Shown: piece after piece, positions 61,173 through 64,000 of the stretch
Numbering within the stretch: position 1 is the first letter of the stretch
How the letters are laid out: the number at the start of each line of letters is the position of its first letter
Source of the DNA: Clostridiales bacterium
GTDB taxonomy: Bacteria; Bacillota; Clostridia; Oscillospirales; CAG-272
Length of the DNA: 64,000 bases
Reading direction: 5' to 3'
Assembly: GCA_012840355.1 (NCBI GenBank)
Contig: DULN01000009.1
Span: 322,414 to 386,413 of the forward strand
Position numbers and translations under genes: made by a program
The notes under the pieces: model-generated
Databases searched by the model: none
The model's input: the letters and a program-made list of their open reading frames with translations, nothing else
What the model was told of the DNA's origin: nothing

Positions 61173-63411
61173 CTTTAAGCCTCTCCATAAGACTTGCAAG
61201 CAGCTTTGCGTTCATCCCGGCTTTGTCGGCAAGCGCTTTCGCGGCCGCAGAAATGCCTTGCGCCATTGCTTTTCGGTTTGCAATCAAGCGCTCGGCCTCC
61301 GAGACCAGCGCCTCGGAGGTAAAACTCCCAACCGGTATCGGCCTTAAGGCTTCCGGATCGCCGATCTCTTTGCAGAGGCAGCTTGCTAGCGCGTCCACTT
61401 TTACGTCATACGAGAGCGGCACTACCGGCGTGCCCGCCACAGCCGAGTATATTAGCGAGTGCAGCCTCATACCCACGGTGAACTCGCAAGCTGACAAAAC
61501 TCCAATCAGCTCCGACGCCGTGAGCTCCGATATAAAGCGCCCGCCGGTTTTAGCGGCAAGGCTTTTCGCAAGCCCGGTATCGCTTGGCCGCTGCATTGCG
61601 TAAAATACCGGCACAAGCCCGTACCGGCTTTGCAATACCTTGCATGCTTTTACCACTTCGTCTTCGAAATTTTTCGTCAAGCCCTCGCAACGTCGCAGCG
61701 CAAACGCGACATACCGCGCATTTTGATCGAGGCCCTCGCGCAACAGCAGGTGCGCGAGCCACTCCGGGTCGCATGGCTCAAGCATAAACGCGGGGTCGGC
61801 TGTGACAATCACGTTTTCGTTTTTCACGTCTAGCCGTTCAAGCTCGGAAAGCGACAGCTCTTCGCGCAGCGAAATAACATCGCAATCCTCAAGCGCAGCC
61901 TTTGCGATCCGCGAGCCAAGCTCGCCTACCACCGGCCCGACTCCATTTGCGTAGAGCATGACTCCAAGTCCGAGCTTTTTCGCCAACCGCATTAGCGAAG
62001 CATAATACCAAAGCGACCTCGTGGAGGTCATCGCGTTTGTTATAAGCGTCCCGCCGCCATTTACAAACAGCTTTGAGCGGCGCATCAGCCTTATTATGCT
62101 TAAAAGGTTAAACCGCCACACGCTTTCTATGCCATAGCGGAGCGCCGTTTGCTTTGGCGTTTTTGATAGCGCAACAACCGGCATATCGGGCAATACGCTC
62201 CTTATCGCGCCGACAATAACGCCTAGCAGCGCGTCGTCGCCGCTGTTGCGGTAGCCATAATATCCGCTGAGTATTATTCCGCCTTGCTTTGCGGGGTGAT
62301 AAGGCTTTAGTTTTGCATACGCCGCCTCGTAATCGTCCGCCATGCGGCTCACCGAATAGTGCCGCATTATAACCCCGCGATTATATGCGCCAAGCTTTGC
62401 CAGCCCCTTTTTTTCGGTAAAAAGCAGCGCGGCAAGGTCGCGCTCGAGCGCTTCGGCTGTCGTAGGCTCGCAGCCTCGGCAGCAGAAGTTGGTGTTTATC
62501 GCCAACTCGAGCTTGCTTTCGTCAAATATCCCAAGGTATCCCTCGTTGCCCGCCAATATACAGGGCTTTTCAGCTGCCATAGCTTCAAGTGCCGAACGAG
62601 ATACCCCGACGACCACATCAGCCGACGCAATCGCAAGGTTGATGTCGGTGCGGGCGCCGCAAAGTATGACAAACCGCTCCCCGGCCGCCGCGTTTGCCTC
62701 TTCGGCAGCCTCCTTTAGCCTATCAAAATCGTTCCCGCCGCCGACGATAACAATTTCAAGCTGCGGGATTTTCTTTTTCAGCGCCGGCGCTGCCCGGCAA
62801 AGCATTATCGGCGCACGGCTGCGGTCGCGGTCTATGCGGCTGACGCATACGACCCTTTTCGCAGAAGGGTTAAGACCAAGCTCTTTAATAAAAGGCGCAG
62901 GGTCGATGCTGGAGCTAAATTTTTCAGTATCGATGCCGTTTATGGTTATTGAAATATTATCTGAACAAATGCTGTAGTTGTCAATTAGGTATTGCTTTAT
63001 ATCGGCGCTTACTGCCACGCAGCGCTCGCCCCAGTCAGCTATTGCCCGCCACAGCGCGTTGACTTTGAACACCCAATGCGCGGTGGTGATGAACCTAAAG
63101 CCGAGCTGTTTTTTCAGCCTTCCGCAGATGAAAGCCGGAATGCGGGCATGCGCGTGGACAATATCGAAATTTTCGGCTTTTATCAGCTTTTTAAGCCCCA
63201 AATACGAGCGCAAAACCGAGGATGCCCTCTTGTTATGCAGCGGGAGCTTGACATGGCGGATGCCGCACTCCTCGAGCGTTTTGACATATACCCCGCCGTT
63301 TGAAGCGACGACAATCTGGTGACCCCGCCTTGCAAGCTCCCTACACAGCTCGACAATATGCGTTTCGGCGCCGCCTATGTCGAGCTTCATCGTTGCCATC
63401 AGGATTTTCAT
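61159..63411 (-). CDS. csaB: GT4 glycosyltransferase fused to CsaB polysaccharide pyruvyl transferase
   Basis: The 750-residue protein joins two enzymes. Residues 1 to about 375 are a GT-B family 4 glycosyltransferase (DIGGAETHIVELCREL, IVHAHARIP, VCVSRIDRDRS, EAMAAEKPCILAGNEG). Residues 378-745 are a CsaB pyruvyl transferase (SGYYGYRNSGDDALLG, VNGGGTLI, LYANGVGPVV, VGMRLHSLIYSAVAGTPVVPLSYD, shortened). CsaB adds ketal-linked pyruvate to a secondary cell-wall polymer, the ligand for SLH domains. Its ATG overlaps the MORN gene stop by 4 bases. Whether fusion is common in relatives I cannot check here. Confidence 0.93.
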   Translation of the reverse strand: MKILMATMKLDIGGAETHIVELCRELARRGHQIVVASNGGVYVKTLEECGIRHVKLPLHNKRASSVLRSYLGLKKLIKAENFDIVHAHARIPAFICGRLKKQLGFRFITTAHWVFKVNALWRAIADWGERCVAVSADIKQYLIDNYSICSDNISITINGIDTEKFSSSIDPAPFIKELGLNPSAKRVVCVSRIDRDRSRAPIMLCRAAPALKKKIPQLEIVIVGGGNDFDRLKEAAEEANAAAGERFVILCGARTDINLAIASADVVVGVSRSALEAMAAEKPCILAGNEGYLGIFDESKLELAINTNFCCRGCEPTTAEALERDLAALLFTEKKGLAKLGAYNRGVIMRHYSVSRMADDYEAAYAKLKPYHPAKQGGIILSGYYGYRNSGDDALLGVIVGAIRSVLPDMPVVALSKTPKQTALRYGIESVWRFNLLSIIRLMRRSKLFVNGGGTLITNAMTSTRSLWYYASLMRLAKKLGLGVMLYANGVGPVVGELGSRIAKAALEDCDVISLREELSLSELERLDVKNENVIVTADPAFMLEPCDPEWLAHLLLREGLDQNARYVAFALRRCEGLTKNFEDEVVKACKVLQSRYGLVPVFYAMQRPSDTGLAKSLAAKTGGRFISELTASELIGVLSACEFTVGMRLHSLIYSAVAGTPVVPLSYDVKVDALASCLCKEIGDPEALRPIPVGSFTSEALVSEAERLIANRKAMAQGISAAAKALADKAGMNAKLLASLMERLKDEKA

Positions 63412-64000
63412 TGGTTACCGCCGTTATTCTCCGTATCAGAGCCGCCGGCTTGCGGCTCGCTTTCATTCGGCTGAGCAGTACGCACAATCTTGCCGTTTTC
63501 GAAATAGCCTTCATACACCCTGCCCTGGGGCCAGGTGTATTTGCCTTTGCCGTTCATCATGTTGCCGGCGAACTCGCCCTCATAGGTTTCGCCGTTCGCC
63601 CATGTGTATTTGCCATAACCCGAGCGCACGTCCTCGACAAAATTGCCCTCGTATACGTCGCCGTTTGAAAATTTATAGACTCCGTAGCCGTGCTTGAGAT
63701 CTTCTTTATATTCGCCCTCGTACGACGAGCCGTCGGACCACATGTATTTGCCTTTGCCGTGTTTTTTATCGTTGTGGAACTCGCCTATATACATTGAACC
63801 GTCGGCCCATATATAGGTACCGTAGCCTTCCTTGACGCCGTTTACCAGGTCGCCCTCGTAGACGTCGCCGTTTGCGAAGCTGAATTTGCCCCTGCCGGTG
63901 ATGGTGTCTTCCACAAACTCGCCCTCATACACGTCGCCGGTGGCAAACTCCAGTTTGCCTTTGCCATGCTTGAGTAGATTTTTAAGCTCGCCTACATAGA
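63408..64000 (-). CDS. MORN-repeat protein (partial, cut by the right edge)
   Basis: The minus-strand frame is open from the right edge to the stop at 63408-63410 and holds seven complete MORN repeats of 23 residues plus part of an eighth; each has the pattern YEGEF-x6-G-x-G-x-Y-x-x-x-x-G (for example YEGNFVEDVRSGYGKYTW). A Ser/Asn/Gly-rich tail of about 20 residues follows. MORN repeats bind membranes or proteins in eukaryotes and are often of unknown role in bacteria. The start and any signal peptide are outside the window. It couples to the GT4-CsaB gene by a 4-base overlap. Confidence 0.88.
   Translation of the reverse strand, partial: YVGELKNLLKHGKGKLEFATGDVYEGEFVEDTITGRGKFSFANGDVYEGDLVNGVKEGYGTYIWADGSMYIGEFHNDKKHGKGKYMWSDGSSYEGEYKEDLKHGYGVYKFSNGDVYEGNFVEDVRSGYGKYTWANGETYEGEFAGNMMNGKGKYTWPQGRVYEGYFENGKIVRTAQPNESEPQAGGSDTENNGGNQ

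Noticed and set aside
63408..64000. Tandem DNA repeats that could be a CRISPR or satellite array
   Set aside because: The period is 69 bases and in frame: these are protein-level MORN repeats with diverged DNA.

Overview
The window looks like chromosomal DNA from an anaerobic Clostridia-type Firmicute, probably an Oscillospirales/Ruminococcaceae relative. The evidence is the gene families (SepF, DivIVA, Noc, DacF-type carboxypeptidase, YfmF/YfmH, GGGtGRT protein, DUF4830, DUF4430), strong AGGAGG-type ribosome binding sites, sigma-A promoters with near-consensus boxes and 16-17 bp spacers, and a moderately GC-rich sequence with dense, mostly minus-strand operons. I saw no tRNA, rRNA, insertion sequence, phage gene or CRISPR array.

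Layout. 1-9.5 kb: a cut-off membrane-anchored protein (possible M23 peptidase N-terminus), a glycerol-1-phosphate dehydrogenase homologue, a DUF4830 protein, a D-Ala-D-Ala carboxypeptidase, glucose-6-phosphate isomerase, a small P-loop protein, a cysteine-rich protein behind a structured leader, a secreted protein with an S-layer-homology-like C-terminus, and an HPr-like protein without the catalytic histidine. 9.6-20.7 kb: two small lipoproteins, a 5-TM protein, a GH125 mannosidase, rpe, ispF-ispD, a GH95 fucosidase, a Cof-type HAD phosphatase, an RluA pseudouridine synthase, and the paired GGGtGRT and NifU-like genes. 20.8-31.4 kb: a solitary solute-binding lipoprotein on the plus strand, then the minus-strand division and housekeeping cluster miaA, hlyD-like, yggS, sepF, yggT, divIVA, ileS, lspA. 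31.5-40.6 kb: a GxGYxYP lipoprotein, L-fucose isomerase, an ABC exporter and a URO-D-like protein; a phosphodiesterase-like enzyme and a CBM9-like surface protein on the plus strand; and L-fuculose-phosphate aldolase. 40.7-51 kb: noc, rsmG, mnmG, a metallophosphoesterase, azlC-azlD, folD, lgt and the M16 pair yfmH/yfmF. 51-64 kb: a 2523-residue cyclic-glucan-synthase-like protein, aspartate kinase, and an operon of a BspA-type leucine-rich lipoprotein, a GT4-CsaB fusion and a MORN-repeat protein cut by the right edge.

How the genes work together. Fucosidase, fucose isomerase and fuculose-phosphate aldolase (with GH125 mannosidase, CBM9-like and GxGYxYP proteins) suggest use of host- or plant-derived glycans, although no fuculokinase lies in the window. 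The CsaB half of the fusion would pyruvylate a cell-wall polymer, the usual ligand for SLH domains such as the one in the surface protein near 8 kb. lgt and lspA would process the many lipoproteins. The most promising uncharacterised items are the GGGtGRT/NifU-like pair, the noc leader whose 13-bp inverted repeat buries the ribosome binding site, and the cysteine-rich protein with its structured leader.

Only one gene-free stretch exceeds 300 bases (13057-13375). It has no credible coding sequence but some inverted repeats.
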